In this document: in pieces, positions 7,299 through 16,318 of the stretch | Layout of the letters: each line of letters opens with the position of its first letter | How positions within the stretch are numbered: the stretch's first letter is position 1 | IMG/VR virus record: IMGVR_UViG_3300037258_001228 | Span: 1-42,083 of that record | Reading direction: 5' to 3' (one strand) | DNA: 42,083 nt | Source of the DNA: a virus | Notes under the pieces: model-generated | Databases searched by the model: none | Told to the model about the DNA's origin: nothing | What the model saw: only the letters and a program-made list of their open reading frames with translations | Translations under genes and position numbers: made by a program

Positions 7299-8807
7299 TT
7301 AGTAGTACCAGCCTCCGCCTGCACCTTCCCCGGTATACGGGGTGTTGGTCGACATGCTCGTGGATGGACCATTGAACAAGTTCGAGAGCGAGGTGCCCCA
7401 GCCCTTCATCGCGTTCTGCGCGGAATTGCTTCCGAGGAGGGACATCGCGCTGCCCAGCATCCCCTGGTTCGTCTGGGCGTTGAATGTGTTTGCTCCGGCC
7501 TGCGCCCCATACACGGAGTTGAACGCGCCCGAGGTGAACGGATTGTACATGGTCGAAAGCTGGTTGCCTGCCGTGACGGTGTTTCCGGCCTGAGTGAAAA
7601 GGTTGCTCGCGCTCCCGAGACCTCCGGACTGCTGGAGGAGATACGCAAGCGACGGGTTGCCCGTCGACTGAGCGAGTCCCGCCGCGCCCGAGAGCAGGCT
7701 CTGCTGGTACTGCGCATTCGCCATCTGCGCCTGCTGGTTCGACTGCCCGGCCGACAGCGCCTGCTGCCCCCCGGCCTGGAGCGCGCTGCCCTGGAGCCCG
7801 AGCGACTGAAGGAGTGCGGCAAGGTTCGACTGCTGGCCGGAAAGGTTCGTCGCCTGGTTGGCGAGGTTCGCCCCCTGCGTCAAGCCTGCCTGCGTCGTCG
7901 CGCCCTGGAGCCCCAGGCCCTGGAGCGCGATGTTCGCCTGCTGATTCTGGGTCCCGGCTGCGAGCCCAAGGGTCTGCTGCTGCGCCATAAGGGAGCCCGC
8001 ATTGGCCGCGTTCGTCTCCCGCTGTGTCAAGAGCTGCTGGCCGTAGGTGTCGAGCCCGGTCGCGAGACCTGCGATTGCCGTGGGGTCGTTCGAGCGCCCC
8101 ATGGAATTGTAGTTGCTCATGACCTGGTTCGCCACGGTCGAGCTTTCCTGCGGACTCATCGAGGTCCCGAGGGCCAACTGCTGCTGGGCCGTGCGGTTCA
8201 ACTGGTTCACTGTCGGGTTGTACCCCGCCGAGACGGCGCCCACGGCCTGCGGAGACCAGCCGAGCTGGGCCGCGCCAATCTGCTGAGCGTTCACATTGTT
8301 GCCCGTGATGCTCTGGCCCACCTGCTGGGCATAGGGCTGCGCCCAGCTCCCGGCCCCATTGATCTGGGAGATGGGCGACGGCGAACTCTGAGCCAAGCCC
8401 GTGTACTGCTGCTGCAGCGCCTGGAGCTGGGGGTTCGCACTCTGGAAGGCACTATTCATCTGCGAGCCCATGCCCGCGACCAGGTTCTCGCCTCCAGCCG
8501 CCTGAAACTGGTTTAGGTAGTTCTGCAGGCTCTGCATGTCGGCGCCATAGGTCCCATAGCCGGACATGAGCCCTGAGGCTGCCCCCTGGAGCATCGAGCC
8601 CTGGAGGCCAGTGTACTGGGGCGCATACTGCGCCGTCGTGGAGTACATGCCCGGAGCATACTCCTGCTCCGCGCCCAAGATGTCGCCTGCAGTCTCGCCA
8701 GGGTTCGGGGCCGTCGTCTGCACGCCGTTCGCTCCACCCCCGCTATTGGCCATGGAGCTGATGCCCCCAGCGATACCGACCACTGCTGCTACAGTTCCAA
8801 TGCTCAT
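7299..8807 (-). CDS. Gln/Ala-rich putative ejection protein
   Basis: A 502-residue protein very rich in Gln, Ala, Gly, Ser and Asn with many degenerate LQG/QQ segments. A Gly/Ala-rich hydrophobic N-terminus (about 3-20, IGTVAAVVGIAGGISSMA) may insert in a membrane. Low-complexity Gln-rich proteins of this kind are commonly virion core or tail-tip components in short-tailed phages. The ATG overlaps the stop of the sulfotransferase gene as ATGA (8804-8807), which rules out the longer upstream reading. The C-terminus is Gly/Tyr-rich. Confidence 0.65.
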   Translation of the reverse strand: MSIGTVAAVVGIAGGISSMANSGGGANGVQTTAPNPGETAGDILGAEQEYAPGMYSTTAQYAPQYTGLQGSMLQGAASGLMSGYGTYGADMQSLQNYLNQFQAAGGENLVAGMGSQMNSAFQSANPQLQALQQQYTGLAQSSPSPISQINGAGSWAQPYAQQVGQSITGNNVNAQQIGAAQLGWSPQAVGAVSAGYNPTVNQLNRTAQQQLALGTSMSPQESSTVANQVMSNYNSMGRSNDPTAIAGLATGLDTYGQQLLTQRETNAANAGSLMAQQQTLGLAAGTQNQQANIALQGLGLQGATTQAGLTQGANLANQATNLSGQQSNLAALLQSLGLQGSALQAGGQQALSAGQSNQQAQMANAQYQQSLLSGAAGLAQSTGNPSLAYLLQQSGGLGSASNLFTQAGNTVTAGNQLSTMYNPFTSGAFNSVYGAQAGANTFNAQTNQGMLGSAMSLLGSNSAQNAMKGWGTSLSNLFNGPSTSMSTNTPYTGEGAGGGWYY

Positions 8808-9778
8808 CGTATTAGCCTCTGATGCGCCAACACCTTCTGGGGGATGGCGGTGATCTTCATCTCGTCGTAAATCTTCCAACGCTGGGCGTTGAACGGCAGG
8901 CCCGTCGCGTACTCGGCCAATTCGCGCATGACGGCCTCCTCGTTCAGCTTCTCATAGCTGAAGCTCATGGCATCGGGGCACATGTCCCGCATCGCCTGGA
9001 AAGCGTCGCTGTATTTCGTCCAGCCTTCGTCTCCGTTGTGGGCCTCCAGCCCGTGAGCCTCTAGTTCCGCCTTCAGGGCGCGTCGGGCATCCTTGGGATC
9101 GCGCAGGATGAAGATCACCTTGTGGCCCTTCGGCAGGTCAGCCCGCAGTCCCGCATAGGTCAGGGCCATGAGCGGGCTTGAGTCCCCGACGACCGGCGTC
9201 CTGCTTGCGGAGAGAGCGTTCAGGTAGTCCTGGGGCTTGTCGCACCAGCGGCACAGCTCGTGATGGCAAGTCACGTCCCCGTCCGTCAGGAAGGCCGCGA
9301 GCCACGCCGTGCGGCTCCGGGGCAGACCCACGATGAAGAACGGCGGGTGGTCCCGGCGCATGTCGTCGAACCGCTCCCTCTCGACCAGGGAGTTGATCGT
9401 CGGCATGTACTTGTCGACGCCGGCCTGTCCGTGGAGGAGGAGACAGATCGCATTCGGAATCTGGACATAGGCGTAGTAACTCTCCCGCGAGCCGGGGCCC
9501 GCGTTCTTCCACGCCGTCAAGCACCCCGAGAGGATCGGGATCAGGGCGACCCGGCTCTTGTGGAACCAGTCGTTGAGAATCCAGTCCATCGTGATCGCGG
9601 TCATGGTCCGGTTCGCGCTCTCGCGGTCGATGGGGTCCCCGTCGACGATGTGGTCCCAGAGGAGGGCCGCATCCATGACCTGGACAAACCACCTAAACGC
9701 AGCGGGCTCATTCTTGCAGACATCCTGCATGACCGCGAGGTAGTCGGCGTGTAGCGAGGTAGAGAGGTCCCTGTGCAT
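8804..9778 (-). CDS. Sulfotransferase-like P-loop protein fused to an unknown N-terminal domain
   Basis: A 324-residue protein. The C-terminal half has the 5' phosphosulfate-loop-like motif FIVGLPRSRTAWL (about 148-160) and a 3'-phosphate-binding-like LRDPKDARRA (225-234), the two hallmark motifs of PAPS-dependent sulfotransferases. The N-terminal ~130 residues (DAALLWDHIVDGD at about 36-48) resemble a small helical domain seen in other phage proteins whose function I do not know. The gene sits between tail-fibre-like and ejection-protein genes and overlaps the latter by ATGA, so it is expressed with the virion proteins. It may sulfate a virion protein, or a host surface sugar made with the glycosyltransferases at 20301 and 24662. 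Confidence 0.8.
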   Translation of the reverse strand: MHRDLSTSLHADYLAVMQDVCKNEPAAFRWFVQVMDAALLWDHIVDGDPIDRESANRTMTAITMDWILNDWFHKSRVALIPILSGCLTAWKNAGPGSRESYYAYVQIPNAICLLLHGQAGVDKYMPTINSLVERERFDDMRRDHPPFFIVGLPRSRTAWLAAFLTDGDVTCHHELCRWCDKPQDYLNALSASRTPVVGDSSPLMALTYAGLRADLPKGHKVIFILRDPKDARRALKAELEAHGLEAHNGDEGWTKYSDAFQAMRDMCPDAMSFSYEKLNEEAVMRELAEYATGLPFNAQRWKIYDEMKITAIPQKVLAHQRLIR

Positions 9779-9779
9779 G

Positions 9780-10466
9780 TTACTGGACTGCGATTTTGCG
9801 GACCACGCCGTCGACGGTCGTCACGTTGATGAACCCGGTCGCCGTCACGGCCCCGGTGTTGAAGGTCCCGAACTCCATCGCGCCCCCGAAGTAGTTCGTC
9901 CCTGACTGGGAATAGATTGCGTAGGCATGGGTCGCGCTAGGGGGCGGGTTAATGTAGAGCTGGTAGGCATTGGCGAGAGTCCCGGACACGACCGAGCCCG
10001 GCGCGTAAATCGAAATGCCGCTATAGCTGACGCCCGTCTGGCCGTTCAGGTTGACGGTTCCTTCGCCGAACGTGGACTGGTAGAGGATGTCGGAGGTTGC
10101 CGTGGCGTTCAACGTGCCCCCGAGGGAGACCAGGATCGCCTGCCCTCCGCCCGCAGAGACCGAGCCAGCGAAGACGTTCAGGATGTTCGTCGAGAAGGCC
10201 GACGCCGTTCCTCCGAAGACGGAATAGCCCGTGACGCCCAGGTTCGTGAAGGTCGGCGTCAGCGAAACCGCAATGGAGGTCGCCGTCGCCACGAGGTTGG
10301 AGCCGATGGCCATCTCGCCGAAGAGGACGTTGGTACCGCTCGTCCCATTACCGAGAATCACCATGGCACTGGAGCAATACGCGCTCACCTGCACCATGTT
10401 CGTCAGATAAGAGGCGCTCGCCGTGTCGCCGTTGTTGATCGTGAAGGGGGGCTGGAAGTTCGGCAT
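9780..10466 (-). CDS. Tail-fibre-like structural protein
   Basis: A 228-residue protein rich in Gly, Ala, Ser, Thr and Asn with regular beta-strand spacing and few charges. The C-terminal part (GTNYFGGAMEFGTFNTG ... VRKIAVQ) resembles the ends of phage fibre proteins in which a sequence like YFGG precedes a trimeric tip. It lies between the large neck/tail protein and the sulfotransferase, with 3- and 1-base gaps, so it belongs to the tail operon. A fibre or adhesin role is inferred. Confidence 0.65.
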   Translation of the reverse strand: MPNFQPPFTINNGDTASASYLTNMVQVSAYCSSAMVILGNGTSGTNVLFGEMAIGSNLVATATSIAVSLTPTFTNLGVTGYSVFGGTASAFSTNILNVFAGSVSAGGGQAILVSLGGTLNATATSDILYQSTFGEGTVNLNGQTGVSYSGISIYAPGSVVSGTLANAYQLYINPPPSATHAYAIYSQSGTNYFGGAMEFGTFNTGAVTATGFINVTTVDGVVRKIAVQ

Positions 10467-10469
10467 GGC

Positions 10470-12335
10470 TCAGGTCGTCGCTGTGCTCTTCAGGTCCTTC
10501 ACGAAGGCCCCGATCTGGTAGTTGATGATCTGGCAGCGCCCGCTCGTGTTCTGGTAGACCAGCTCCACGGCATAGCCCCTCTTGTTGATGATCCCAGGCC
10601 GCGTCGTCTGCCCCGATACCCCGGACGTGTTCGTGATGACCGGCAGGTTCTTTGAGTCCTCCGGATTGATCGTGTTCGCGACGCCGGTCAGGGATGAATT
10701 GGCCTCCATCTGGGCAACCGTGATGACGCGGTTGAACCTCTTCAGGCTCGGGCTCCCGAAGTTGAAACGCCGGGTCTGAAACTCCCCGTTGATGAGGTAC
10801 TGGGTCGCGGGCTGCGCCGCCGCCGCGAAGTCATCCATCTCGTTCTGCTCGGCCGCGTAGAGACCGCCCTCGTAGGAAATAAGGTAGAGGGTCGGCGTCC
10901 CCGTCGCATCCAGCATCACCTGCATCTCGTCGCAGTAGAACCCATTCGGGAACGTGTCGTAGCTCTCCCACGCCTGGTTGATGAAATTGTACACCAACAT
11001 CGCATTGTTGCGCGTGGAGCCATTGACCGGGATCGCCAGATAGTAGCGGTTCAGGAAATACTGCGCATAGGCCGCGTTCACGGCCGAGAAGTTGATCGTC
11101 TGGATGAACGGATCGACCGAGGCCGATAGGGGTAGGGAATTGCCCCGCAGGGTCAGTTCGAAGCCCGGCTGGAGCATGTAGACGCCGCGCTCGTTCAGGA
11201 AAAGGACGTTCGAGCCGCAGGTCACAATTGTGTTGCGCGAGCAGCAACCAACAGTGTTCGTGACGAGCTGCGTCGTCATCGCAGCCACGTCCCCGTTGAC
11301 GTAATTCACGAGCCACACGGAGTAGCGCATGAAGACGAGCGTCTCCGTGTCCTGATAGGGCGCGGCCCCAACCAGGTAGTCGTTCGTCCCGATCCCGAAT
11401 CCGAAGACCCCGTTCAACTCATCGTAGAGGAGCGGCTGGTCAACGTCGGACATGATGATCTCATTCCTCGAATACTCCAGGATCGCCCTGTTCTGCTGCA
11501 GGAGCCCCCAGTCGCTCGGGGGCATGTAGATAAAGTTCTGCGAGCTGACCCCGTAGGAATTGAGGACAAACGGCTGCGCGAAGTTTCCGTCCCACACGAG
11601 CGGGGTCTTGAGCCGGTTCATGATGATCGTCCCGGAGGCGACCGAGGTCCCGGCCGCTCCTCCCAAGGTGATCGTGAACCCGGTCGGGCTTGTGACCGTG
11701 ATCTGGAAATCCCCGTCAAATGACGTGGGGTTCGCCCCTGCGATCCGGACGTACATGTTCGACGAGAGCCCGTTCGAGGTCGTTGTGTGAACGGTCGCCG
11801 TCGTGCTGGAGGCCACGGCCGTAATCGAGGCCACGCTGAACGAGGTCCCGAGGTCTCCCCGCAGGAGGAACACCTGGCCCGCGTCCTGGAAAAGGTTCGT
11901 CGAGGAGTCGATGGTCTCGACCAGCTCGTTCGCCGGGTACGCGATTGTGGTCACGCTCCCAGTGTCGGACGCGAAGGTATAGACCTTCGAGGCCGTCGCC
12001 ATGAAGATATACTGGGCGTTGTTGTTGTCCGGGTCCGCGAAGATGGTCGACGCGAAGATGCCATCCGTCGCGATTGCCGTAATGACAGAAGACGTGCCCA
12101 CCGTGAACGGGATGAAGAGGGGAGAGCTGCCGGGCGTGATCGCGTTCGTCTGCTTCGCCTGCCCCCTGCGAACCGTGGGCGCCAGTGTATCGAGGCGCAT
12201 GTTCTGCAGGTACTGCGCATAGCCCGGCGCGACCCGCTCGGGCTGCGTCCTCGCATCCATCCCCACAATCTGCTCGTCCCCCATCGTGGCGATGGGCGAG
12301 TCAGGCGGGAAGGAATCGTTGTAGCGGTTGTCCAT
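10470..12335 (-). CDS. Large neck/tail protein, beta-propeller-like
   Basis: A 621-residue structural protein. The N-terminus (DARTQPERVAPGYAQYLQNMRLDTLAPTVRRGQ) is typical of short-tailed phage tail-hub or DNA-stabilisation proteins, and the remainder shows repeated beta-blade patterns (VWLVNYVNGD, LYLISYEGGLYAAEQ). Size and place after the stopper-like protein fit the tail tubular B/gp10-type role. No long tape-measure or tail-tube genes are present nearby, supporting a podovirus-like tail. The start codon abuts the preceding stop by one base and has no Shine-Dalgarno. Confidence 0.75.
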   Translation of the reverse strand: MDNRYNDSFPPDSPIATMGDEQIVGMDARTQPERVAPGYAQYLQNMRLDTLAPTVRRGQAKQTNAITPGSSPLFIPFTVGTSSVITAIATDGIFASTIFADPDNNNAQYIFMATASKVYTFASDTGSVTTIAYPANELVETIDSSTNLFQDAGQVFLLRGDLGTSFSVASITAVASSTTATVHTTTSNGLSSNMYVRIAGANPTSFDGDFQITVTSPTGFTITLGGAAGTSVASGTIIMNRLKTPLVWDGNFAQPFVLNSYGVSSQNFIYMPPSDWGLLQQNRAILEYSRNEIIMSDVDQPLLYDELNGVFGFGIGTNDYLVGAAPYQDTETLVFMRYSVWLVNYVNGDVAAMTTQLVTNTVGCCSRNTIVTCGSNVLFLNERGVYMLQPGFELTLRGNSLPLSASVDPFIQTINFSAVNAAYAQYFLNRYYLAIPVNGSTRNNAMLVYNFINQAWESYDTFPNGFYCDEMQVMLDATGTPTLYLISYEGGLYAAEQNEMDDFAAAAQPATQYLINGEFQTRRFNFGSPSLKRFNRVITVAQMEANSSLTGVANTINPEDSKNLPVITNTSGVSGQTTRPGIINKRGYAVELVYQNTSGRCQIINYQIGAFVKDLKSTATT

Positions 12336-12336
12336 G

Positions 12337-12678
12337 CTACGGGTTCGTCGTCAGAACAGCCAAGGTGTACGTCGAGGACCCGACTTGGACCTGTAGGCCC
12401 GTGGTCGTCGACGCGAGGAGCCCGGTCCCGGTCCTGGCCGGCCCATGTTTCCACGCTGCCGCTCCTGACACGCTGCCTCCGTCCGTGATGGAGCCGGAAA
12501 AGACCGGATTCGCCCCGAGGGCGATGTCGCTCCTATACTCCGCAGGGTTGTCCGTGATCGTGAGGAAGTCGGAGGCCAGGTTCACAATCTGGCGCAGCAT
12601 GAGCGCGCTCCCGTTCTGCTGGAGAACCAGCGGCCCGTAATTGCTCTGTGTGGCGAGCTGTAGCTCGGTAACGGGCAT
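12337..12678 (-). CDS. Small structural protein
   Basis: A 113-residue protein of unknown family with an N-terminal part PVTELQLATQSNYGPLVLQQ and a beta-rich, Gly/Ser/Thr-rich rest. It lies 3 bases after the 12682 gene and 1 base before the large neck/tail gene, so it is co-translated with virion proteins. It could be a connector adaptor or a fibre attachment piece. Confidence 0.65.
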   Translation of the reverse strand: MPVTELQLATQSNYGPLVLQQNGSALMLRQIVNLASDFLTITDNPAEYRSDIALGANPVFSGSITDGGSVSGAAAWKHGPARTGTGLLASTTTGLQVQVGSSTYTLAVLTTNP

Positions 12679-12681
12679 GGG

Positions 12682-13035
12682 TTAGACGCAGAACTGGCTC
12701 AGGTAGATATTGGCCGTGGCCGATGTCTGGAGCGCGAACTTGGCCGCGAGGAGGGTCGCGATCTGCCAGGTATAGTTGCTGCCAGAGGCCAGAATGTGGC
12801 CCGAGGTCCCATAGAGCGGCGTCGAGCCGTCGAAGGTGACGACCACATTCGCGTTCTGGATGTCGATGAAGGCCAGCTCCGCAGGCGCAGAGGAAAAGGT
12901 GCCGAGATTCGCTAGGACAAAGCCGGTCGCAGAAGAGCTGCTCGAAACAGCGAGCATGAATCCGGCCGAGACCGAGGAGGTCCCCGCCGTGATGTGGGGC
13001 CGGGGATAGAGCGGGTTAACAATCGTGAACGCCAT
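12682..13035 (-). CDS. Small structural protein
   Basis: A 117-residue beta-rich protein, low in charge (VSAGFMLAVSSSSSATGFVLANL), unknown family. It sits directly downstream of the 13037 neck protein (one base apart). Composition resembles head-decoration or minor tail proteins. Confidence 0.65.
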   Translation of the reverse strand: MAFTIVNPLYPRPHITAGTSSVSAGFMLAVSSSSSATGFVLANLGTFSSAPAELAFIDIQNANVVVTFDGSTPLYGTSGHILASGSNYTWQIATLLAAKFALQTSATANIYLSQFCV

Positions 13036-13036
13036 A

Positions 13037-14377
13037 TTAGTTGATGTTTGCGGAGCCTGCGGGGATGAGGTTCTGGCCGACGTAGCCCATGCCCCGATTC
13101 TGGCTCGTCAGATGCGTGTAAACCTTCCACGGCTGGATGTCCCCCTGCTGGCGCTCCAGCCGGTCGAACTCGTTGTCGAGGTACATCTGGGCCGTCTGCT
13201 GCATCGCCTGCGCCTTCGCGGCCTGCCCCTCCGTGAGGAGCCAGTCGGCATAGGAGGAATAGACGATGTACTCGAAAAAAACATACGGGATCGCGAGAAC
13301 GGACCAGAGCGTCGGGTTCGTGTCCGGGTTCTGGCCCGGGGTCGTCGCAGCCGTCGACTTGTAGTAGTTCGAGTTCCCAGTGGCCGCGCTCGTGTAATAG
13401 ACCTTCGTCCCTGAGGCGTAGGCTGAGAGCGCGCTATAGGTCGACCCGGTGAACGTCTCCCGCCTGTAACGATACGAGAGATAGTAGTAGCCGACGCTCG
13501 TCGGGCCGATCAATTCGACCCCGTTCGGAGTCAGCATGAAGTTCGTCCTGTGCGGAACCTGGGGCGCGCCCGGGTCGGAGGTCCAGACTTCATAGACGAC
13601 ATCGAAGCTGCTCTCCCCAGTCTGCTCCCACGGGATCACATAGGATGCGGGGACAATATTCTGTGTCTGGGAAACCGTGTTCCCCCAGAGGTACATCCCG
13701 GAGCCCGCAGTCCCTGCGTAGTTGAGGGTCGAGCCATCGGGCGACAGGTAGATGAAGAGGGTCCCGATGCCCGGTGTCGCCGAGGCGATAGTCGTCAGCG
13801 TCAGGGACCACATGCAGTAGCCGTTCCCCAACTGGGTAATGTTCGCGACGGGGAGGGTGCCTCCGCCCGTTACAGCGACGGTGCCCACGGTCGGCGTCGG
13901 CTGCGCGAAGTTGTAGAACGCAGAGTAGGTGCAGACGCTGTCCGCGACGGAGATGAAGAGGTTGGTCCGTGGTGCAGGCCTTGCGTATCCGCTCACTGTA
14001 TATGGCACATTCGGCAGGAGGGAGACGCTCTGGTTGATGTGATGGAACCCCGTCGCGGAAGTCTCAAAGAGGGACGAGGCCGTCAGCCGGTTATCGAGTG
14101 GGTTGTTCATCGCCTGCGCCGCCGCCGCCACGTTGACAAGCGAGGACCAGTAGGCCGACTGCGTCAGGTCGTTCGGGTAGGTGATGAGATTCGTCGGAAA
14201 ACGCACCTCGCCCTTCGGGGTGAGGTCCGTCCAATTCCCACGCTCCCAGATGTCCCTGAGGGCCTTGTTGAAGAAGGTGTTCAGGAACACCGTCTCCGTC
14301 GTCTGCAGGTCGCCCTGGTCGATACCGATCAAGGCCGTGACGTGCTGCAGATAGTCACTGTAGTTGCTGGTCCTCAC
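13037..14377 (-). CDS. Neck/stopper protein with inserted carbohydrate-binding-like domain
   Basis: A 446-residue protein. The N-terminal ~60 residues (FLNTFFNKALRDIWERGNW) and C-terminal ~100 residues (FFEYIVYSSYADWLLTEGQAAKAQAM) are helical and typical of head-completion/tail-adaptor proteins that attach to the portal. Between them (about 80-260) is a beta-sandwich-like insertion (YTVSGYARP, MWSLTLTT, GTLFIYLSP) with the look of a carbohydrate-binding module. The start is GTG overlapping the previous stop (GTGA, 14374-14377). An adhesive domain inserted in an adaptor is plausible for short-tailed phages. Confidence 0.7.
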   Translation of the reverse strand: MRTSNYSDYLQHVTALIGIDQGDLQTTETVFLNTFFNKALRDIWERGNWTDLTPKGEVRFPTNLITYPNDLTQSAYWSSLVNVAAAAQAMNNPLDNRLTASSLFETSATGFHHINQSVSLLPNVPYTVSGYARPAPRTNLFISVADSVCTYSAFYNFAQPTPTVGTVAVTGGGTLPVANITQLGNGYCMWSLTLTTIASATPGIGTLFIYLSPDGSTLNYAGTAGSGMYLWGNTVSQTQNIVPASYVIPWEQTGESSFDVVYEVWTSDPGAPQVPHRTNFMLTPNGVELIGPTSVGYYYLSYRYRRETFTGSTYSALSAYASGTKVYYTSAATGNSNYYKSTAATTPGQNPDTNPTLWSVLAIPYVFFEYIVYSSYADWLLTEGQAAKAQAMQQTAQMYLDNEFDRLERQQGDIQPWKVYTHLTSQNRGMGYVGQNLIPAGSANIN

Positions 14378-14715
14378 GGGTACACCTTGACGAAACTCGG
14401 CCGGTACGTCTTCGGAGGCCGATAGCCAGGGGCCCGCAACTTGGGGCTGTCCCGGAGCAACTCACGCACGAAAGTTGGGTCCTCCATGCAGCCGGGGTTC
14501 TCTTGGCGCAGGCGGAAGAACGTCCTCGCGTCGATGGAGCCTATCTTCTGGCCGATGCCGGGGATGTGGACGGAACCCTCGCGCCCCAGCTTCTGTGCGA
14601 TCTTCGTCTGCTCGTCGCGGGCGCGGGCCTTCTCGGCAGGCAGCTCGGCCTGGACCTTGCGGTTCATGGCCTGGCGAAGCTCTTCAACCTCGTCTGGGCT
14701 GTCTGTCGTAATCAT
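14374..14715 (-). CDS. Small capsid-region protein
   Basis: A 113-residue protein with a helical, charged N-terminus (about 8-42, EVEELRQAMNRKV) and a C-terminal part with GRLRQENPGC-like and PKLRAPGYRPPKTYRPS stretches. The gene lies between the minor capsid protein and the neck protein and overlaps the latter by four bases. I do not recognise the family; an adaptor or assembly role is possible. Confidence 0.7.
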   Translation of the reverse strand: MITTDSPDEVEELRQAMNRKVQAELPAEKARARDEQTKIAQKLGREGSVHIPGIGQKIGSIDARTFFRLRQENPGCMEDPTFVRELLRDSPKLRAPGYRPPKTYRPSFVKVYP

Positions 14716-14773
14716 GGAAAGGGAATGGGAGCAGCCGTATGCCCTACGGCTGCTCCCTGCATAATCCCGTGCG

Positions 14774-15268
14774 TTACGCCGTGGCGGTCGGGTCGTACAG
14801 GCCCAGGAGGATCGTCATGAACCCGGTCGTGAAGCTCGACGCGAACCCGCAGGTGCAGGTCAGGACGGCCTGGAACGTGACCGAGGCCACGCCCGTCGAA
14901 GAGGCCGGCGTCGCAACCGTTCCGGGTCCATTCGGGGGCTGGTAGACGCCCGCCGTCAGGATCGAGAACGAGCTGGCGAAGGCGGTCGCCGTCGTGGTTG
15001 TGCCGATGGTGCATCCGAACGAGCTGGCCGCAGCCGAGCCCGCGAATGCGACCGGGATGTCAACGAGCAGCGAGGTCGCGATCCAGGTCGTCGGGGTCGT
15101 CCCCAGCGTGACCGTGATCGTATCGGCGCTGGCGCTCGACCCTGCGGCCTGGAAGACCGTATACGGAATCTGATAGCGGGCCGTGAAGGCTCCGCCTCCC
15201 GTGCTGCGTTCCGGCAGGATGAGGGGCGAGATGTTCGCCCCGGCAAGTGCAACAGTGTAGTTAGCCAT
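14774..15268 (-). CDS. Putative head decoration or minor capsid protein
   Basis: A 164-residue protein low in charge and rich in Thr, Ala, Ser and Gly with beta-strand spacing. It follows the major capsid protein gene by 18 bases, the usual place for a decoration or head-fibre protein. GGAG lies about 10 bases ahead of the ATG, one of the few visible Shine-Dalgarno sequences in the late cassette. A hairpin-like inverted sequence (GGGCATACGGCTGCTCCC on the minus strand) lies after its stop, near 14730-14755. Confidence 0.65.
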   Translation of the reverse strand: MANYTVALAGANISPLILPERSTGGGAFTARYQIPYTVFQAAGSSASADTITVTLGTTPTTWIATSLLVDIPVAFAGSAAASSFGCTIGTTTTATAFASSFSILTAGVYQPPNGPGTVATPASSTGVASVTFQAVLTCTCGFASSFTTGFMTILLGLYDPTATA

Positions 15269-15286
15269 GGTAGTGGTTCTCCGGTG

Positions 15287-16315
15287 TTATGAGCTGGCGT
15301 AGAACTTCCCGAGGCCCTTCGGGTTCTTCACCATGAGCGTGAGGACCGTCTTGATGAGGCCTCGCCTGCCGGCGCCCTGGTCGGGCAGCTCCTGGTTGTT
15401 GAGCCCGATCATGTAGCCGATCCCGACGAGGTCGGGGTCGATCACGTAGCCACGCGCACGGGACTGGTTCGAGTGAGGGAAGCTCGTGCCCACGGTGCCA
15501 GAGGCACCCTGAGACTGGGAGAGCAGGCCGTTGAACAGGTCCGGTACGATGGTGACCGTGTGGAAGTCGCCGTTGTAGAGGTCGACATGGAGGTCAATCT
15601 CGTGCTGCTCCGCAGCTTGGACGACCTGGTACGTCTGGGTTGTCCCAGAAGCTCCGGTCACCCGCTGGAAGAGCGAGATGTACTTCTTCAGGTTCGAGCC
15701 CGCCGTGAGCGTGTAGGCGCGCTTGCCGCCGTTCTGCTCGTAGATGGACTGAAAGACCGTGTTGAAGTTCGTCTCCGTCAGGGACGCCGTCGCCGTGTTG
15801 TTCAGCGAGTTGGTCGGGGTGACGTAGGCCGTGGGGACGGCGTGAACCGTCTGCGTGCCGCCGATCCACATGCCGAGGCCCCTGAACAGGTACGGGACGC
15901 TGCCGTTGTCGGCCTGCATCTCGTTGTCGGAGCCGATAGCGGCCTCGATGTCGCGCTTGATCTCGCGCAGCTTCTTCATCTTGGCGTTGGCAACCTCGTT
16001 CGAGATGCCCGCCACGTCCGCTGCCTCGACGATGTCCGACACGGCCCACTTCCTCCAGAACTTCTGGACGTAGTTGCCGATGCGGGCGCGGTTCTCGGCC
16101 GCGTTGTCGAAGGTGGAGGCGTCAACGCCCTCCAGGACGCCCGAGAAGTTCGGGGGGAACAGGTTGTCGACCTGCCACTCCTGGTAATAGGAGGTCGGGC
16201 GGGGCGACTTGTTGAACATCGAGAGCTTAGGGGTATCCTCAGGCTCCAGAATGGTAAGGAAGTCCGTGAGGTCTTCCCTGATGCCGGCTATATTATAGGT
16301 CGTTGATTCTGCCAA
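15287..16315 (-). CDS. Major capsid protein, DUF5309/SU10 type
   Basis: This 342-residue protein would form the icosahedral shell (HK97-like fold). The N-terminus YNIAGIREDLTDFLTILEP with TPKLSMF, then the YYQEWQVDNL motif, an N-terminal arm with repeated basic helices (YVQKFWRKWAVSDIVEAADVAG) and KREIEAAIGS-type helix match the DUF5309 capsid family. The start is TTG at 16315 with no Shine-Dalgarno; the first in-frame ATG would remove about 32 conserved residues. This is unusual for the most abundant virion protein. It sits 3 bases after the scaffold-like gene. Confidence 0.9.
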   Translation of the reverse strand: MAESTTYNIAGIREDLTDFLTILEPEDTPKLSMFNKSPRPTSYYQEWQVDNLFPPNFSGVLEGVDASTFDNAAENRARIGNYVQKFWRKWAVSDIVEAADVAGISNEVANAKMKKLREIKRDIEAAIGSDNEMQADNGSVPYLFRGLGMWIGGTQTVHAVPTAYVTPTNSLNNTATASLTETNFNTVFQSIYEQNGGKRAYTLTAGSNLKKYISLFQRVTGASGTTQTYQVVQAAEQHEIDLHVDLYNGDFHTVTIVPDLFNGLLSQSQGASGTVGTSFPHSNQSRARGYVIDPDLVGIGYMIGLNNQELPDQGAGRRGLIKTVLTLMVKNPKGLGKFYASS

Positions 16316-16318
16316 AAG

